Assembly: GCF_013778505.1 (NCBI RefSeq)
Contig: NZ_JAAOWU010000012.1
Span: 124,001 to 188,000 of the forward strand
Length of the DNA stretch: 64,000 nt
DNA from: Pseudomonas sivasensis
GTDB taxonomy: Bacteria; Pseudomonadota; Gammaproteobacteria; Pseudomonadales; Pseudomonadaceae
Direction of reading: 5' to 3'
Part shown: in pieces, positions 61,904 through 64,000 of the stretch
How the letters are laid out: every line of letters starts with the position of its first letter
How positions within the stretch are numbered: position 1 is the first letter of the stretch
Notes under the pieces: model-generated
Seen by the model: the letters and a program-made list of their open reading frames with translations, nothing else
Database searches by the model: none
What the model was told of the DNA's origin: nothing
Position numbers and translations under genes: made by a program

Positions 61904-62325
61904 GGCACATCCTTGAAGAAGACGTGGTGCCCGAGGCGCAGAGTCTGCTTGGCCTTCGCCGCCCAGGCCGGCGCCTTGGGCATCGTGGTTGCGTAGTAGT
62001 GCGTGGCACCGCCAGTTGGATCCGGTACCGAGCCAGACATAACTTGGTCAGCAGCGCGCTGGGCCTGGGCGAACTGCGCAGCCGGGATCGGTTTGGCGCC
62101 GCTGAGGTAGGCATAGTTCGGGTCGTTCTGGTTCCAGCAGCTGAACTGCCAAGGCTTCAGACACACGCCCGCGTAGCCCTCCCCCCACCACGACTTGTCC
62201 TTGCCGTCGAACACGCGGTTGCGGATCGTCCAGGCAACGGCGATTTGCCCGTCAAAGCCTTCGCCGCGAGCCTCGCCCCATAGCGTGCGCGCCAGGATGT
62301 CCCGGTCTTTTTCGGAAGTGGTCAT
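61900..62325 (-). CDS. Phage endolysin (cell-wall hydrolase, SleB-like)
   Basis: A 141-residue protein starting TSEKDRDILARTLWGEARGE, the catalytic Glu region of SleB-type muramidases/hydrolases. VAWTIRNRV and the later CWNQNDPNY...GGATHYYATTMP fit. No signal peptide, so it depends on a holin (none seen in the window). Read from the shared leader repeat at 62326-62364; overlaps Rz. Confidence 0.88.
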   Translation of the reverse strand: MTTSEKDRDILARTLWGEARGEGFDGQIAVAWTIRNRVFDGKDKSWWGEGYAGVCLKPWQFSCWNQNDPNYAYLSGAKPIPAAQFAQAQRAADQVMSGSVPDPTGGATHYYATTMPKAPAWAAKAKQTLRLGHHVFFKDVP

Positions 62326-62364
62326 ACTTTTCTCCAGGCAATAAAAAACCCGCTCAAGGCGGGC
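62326..62364 (-). promoter_or_regulatory. Hairpin plus conserved leader before endolysin
   Basis: On the minus strand a CCCGC/GCGGG hairpin leads to TTTTTTATTGCCTGGAGAAA and then the endolysin start. The same arrangement stands before the tail protein at 63497 (see 63498-63535). The leader has a GGAG ribosome site. Confidence 0.7.
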
Positions 62365-62382
62365 GCAGGTGTTCGGTAGCTA

Positions 62383-62745
62383 TCAGGAATAAGGGACTGG
62401 CTCAGGGTCAGATGTGCCTGGGTAAACCTCCAACATTGGGGCGTCCGGCACTAGGATGTGCAGCGTGATCATGTGCTTCAAGTCGCAAGGCTTACCGTCC
62501 TTGGTAACAGTCACCTTCAGCACGCCGCCTGTGAACTCAGTCTCCACGTCAGCCCGGCTATCAACTTGGTTTACGGTGTAGCCCCACCCATCATCTTCGG
62601 GTGGAAACGGAACCATGCCCAGACAGCCAGTAATGTGATAAACACCAGCCGATTCGCGCGACGATGTAATTAACCCCGTGCCACTGGTAACGAAGTCATA
62701 AGTCGCACCAGTAGCACCTATGACATTGATTACTGCTCTTGCCAT
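62383..62745 (-). CDS. Phage protein, tail-fibre-associated, unknown
   Basis: A 120-residue protein starting MARAVINVIGATGATYDFVTSG; ends PMLEVYPGTSDPEPVPYS. It sits between tail fibre and endolysin, where tail-fibre assembly or chaperone genes usually lie. No known motif was seen. The start lies 3 bases after the preceding stop. Confidence 0.68.
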   Translation of the reverse strand: MARAVINVIGATGATYDFVTSGTGLITSSRESAGVYHITGCLGMVPFPPEDDGWGYTVNQVDSRADVETEFTGGVLKVTVTKDGKPCDLKHMITLHILVPDAPMLEVYPGTSDPEPVPYS

Positions 62746-62747
62746 GA

Positions 62748-63497
62748 TTAAATTGCCTTTAGTGTGCCGTCGGCGGCTTTAGTGGTGTTGCCAGTGTGGT
62801 AAACAAGCGCCCAGCTGGAGTAAGTACCAGAGGCGGAACAGGTTCGGAAGTACATTTTGTTGCCAAAATCTTCGAACATAATGTCAAACGATCGGGCGGC
62901 ATCGCGCTGTCCGTGTATGCCGCAAAATGTTGTAAGGCTTGGTGAAGATGGGTCATTGTAGGTTCTGTAAAAACCTCCCTGTTTCACTGAGTTGGCGCTA
63001 ACATCGGCCCCAACTGCACCACCAACTCCCATATAACCAACAGTTAACAGCCGTCCCGATACATTATCGGTAGGGCTAGTTACGACTGACTCAGTTGCCG
63101 CAGAACCGAGCCCAAGATTGGCGCGCGCATTACCTTGGTTAGAGGCTCCAGTCCCACCCTTTTCCACTGGCAAAATATCGTAGTTGCCAGTAGTGCCGAG
63201 TGCCGCCAGTTTCGGTCCGAACTGGTTGTTCAGATTATTGAAGGCGTCCGACAGCATCTTGTCGTAGCCCTGCACCGGCATGATGGCATAGGAGGCACCG
63301 CTGACTGTTGCGCCTCTGTAGGCGGGCAGAATCGAGATAACCGTTCCGCTCGCGACGTTGGCGACTTCATAGGTTGCGCCATCCGGGCCGACGAACGAAT
63401 CTCCAACCCTGGAAGACGCAGCGAAATCCACGCCTGTGCCCGTAACTGTCGTGCTGCCATTCTGAACAGAGACTGTCCCAGCCCTTTGCCAAACCAT
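62748..63497 (-). CDS. Phage tail fibre protein
   Basis: A 249-residue protein. The N-terminus (VSVQNGSTTVTGTGVDFA, then GDSFVGPDGATYEVANV) is the tail-attachment domain found in many phage and tailocin fibres. A KGGTGASNQGNARANLGLG motif, a phage fibre collar, is followed by a receptor-binding C-terminus (KMYFRTCSASGTYSSWALVY). The same leader repeat lies upstream. Confidence 0.88.
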   Translation of the reverse strand: MVWQRAGTVSVQNGSTTVTGTGVDFAASSRVGDSFVGPDGATYEVANVASGTVISILPAYRGATVSGASYAIMPVQGYDKMLSDAFNNLNNQFGPKLAALGTTGNYDILPVEKGGTGASNQGNARANLGLGSAATESVVTSPTDNVSGRLLTVGYMGVGGAVGADVSANSVKQGGFYRTYNDPSSPSLTTFCGIHGQRDAARSFDIMFEDFGNKMYFRTCSASGTYSSWALVYHTGNTTKAADGTLKAI

Positions 63498-63535
63498 AGC
63501 TTTCTCCAGGCAATAAAAAACCGCTCATGGCGGTT
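63498..63535 (-). promoter_or_regulatory. Hairpin plus conserved leader before tail fibre
   Basis: ACCGCC-ATGAGCGGT-type hairpin, then TTTTTTATTGCCTGGAGAAA and the ATG of the tail gene; matches the leader at 62326-62364. Confidence 0.7.
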
Positions 63536-63563
63536 ATTGATTTCAAAGTAAGTTGTGAAAAGC

Positions 63564-63999
63564 CTAAGAAACAGGCTTAGCGAAAACCACAGGGATGTAT
63601 AGAGACGTTGTAAGGTCCACACCTACAGATTGAATTACAAGCCTGTCATTTTGATATTCCCAAACGGCATACATATTGCCCTGCCTAGACGTGCCGCCCG
63701 CAATATCCATCGCGATGTTGTTGAGCAACATATAATCACCAGACGCGAGACTAGATGCAGCGGTCCAACTTAATCGCGACGTTCCTTGCCCGGTTGAAGA
63801 CGAGCCGAGATAGGTCCATCCGGTTATTGTTCTCGTGAACTGTGCACACGGCGTACCGCTGTCAAATAGAAGATTGGCTGCCCCATCCCAAATTCGGAAC
63901 CCGAACTTTGCAGTTGGCTCTGACTTAAAGGCGGCGGCAAACCAATTTCCAGAAGTGCCTTGCCCCACAATCCCCGAGAAAGAGAACCCAGTCCAAGCT
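63564..63999 (-). CDS. Phage tail-region protein (continues beyond window)
   Basis: A protein open to the window end; 144 codons are visible and the frame continues upstream. It includes FGFRIWDGAANLLFDSG and AVWEYQNDRLVIQSVGVD, beta-rich, with no known motif. Located upstream of the tail fibre gene and presumably another fibre-region protein. Confidence 0.65.
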   Translation of the reverse strand, partial: AWTGFSFSGIVGQGTSGNWFAAAFKSEPTAKFGFRIWDGAANLLFDSGTPCAQFTRTITGWTYLGSSSTGQGTSRLSWTAASSLASGDYMLLNNIAMDIAGGTSRQGNMYAVWEYQNDRLVIQSVGVDLTTSLYIPVVFAKPVS

Positions 64000-64000
64000 C

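Overview
The window is chromosomal DNA of a Pseudomonas, most likely of the P. fluorescens group. It is GC-rich and carries genes typical of that group: a mexEF-oprN efflux operon, an efeUOBM iron-uptake operon, pssA, Ku/LigD, lpxO, a rulAB-like umuDC pair, Pseudomonas-style REP hairpins and a tail-module prophage. These assignments come from reading the proteins and motifs directly; no database was searched.

Layout. 0-4 kb: a LuxR-type response regulator (cut by the window edge), a hybrid histidine kinase and a lone receiver protein in one overlapping operon, then a fatty-acid-hydroxylase-like protein. 4.1-8.2 kb: a three-gene dehydrogenase operon (single-haem secreted protein, small subunit, GMC flavoprotein) in which the GMC protein ends in a domain resembling the galactose lectin LecA/PA-IL. 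8.4-14.5 kb: mexE-mexF-oprN behind a nod-box-like site and ahead of two terminators. 14.5-16.6 kb: a decayed tandem duplication of a small unknown gene plus the 3' end of an AraC regulator, with a 39-residue secreted peptide gene inside. 16.3-20 kb: the intact AraC regulator, a membrane J-domain protein and a partner of DUF3829 type. 20-24.4 kb: Fur-box-preceded efeUOB plus an extra imelysin protein. 24.3-29.9 kb: a large toxin-like protein, pssA, a TetR regulator with a perfect palindromic operator, and an NTF2-like protein. 29.9-35.8 kb: a PQQ sugar dehydrogenase, the NHEJ pair ku-ligD, and lpxO. 36-42.7 kb: a methyltransferase, an MFS carrier, small envelope proteins, an isochorismatase-like protein without its cysteine, and a fasciclin protein.

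42.7-49.3 kb is a worn-out mobile region: a tail-K-like fragment, a split tyrosine integrase with a small inverted-repeat element in the gap, a XRE repressor, two diverged copies of a tRNA-Ser 3'-end attachment-like segment with integrase arm-like repeats, and small orphan genes, at lower GC than the flanks. 49.3-57 kb is accessory DNA: an ECF sigma factor, lipoproteins, a YheO-like regulator with PhzF, an SMI1/KNR4 protein and a KaiC-like ATPase with a CheY-like receiver. At least five copies of one palindromic intergenic repeat are scattered through it. 57-59.5 kb is an SOS module: umuDC and a SRAP gene diverge around a perfect CTG-N10-CAG LexA box. 61.4-64 kb is the end of a prophage or tailocin on the minus strand: tail-fibre proteins, endolysin, and nested Rz/Rz1 spanins.

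The most unusual items are the GMC-lectin fusion, the KaiC/receiver pair with conserved tandem serines at the KaiC phosphosite, the decayed tandem duplication with its micropeptide gene, the paired att-like segments, and the repeated hairpin-plus-leader cassette in the prophage.
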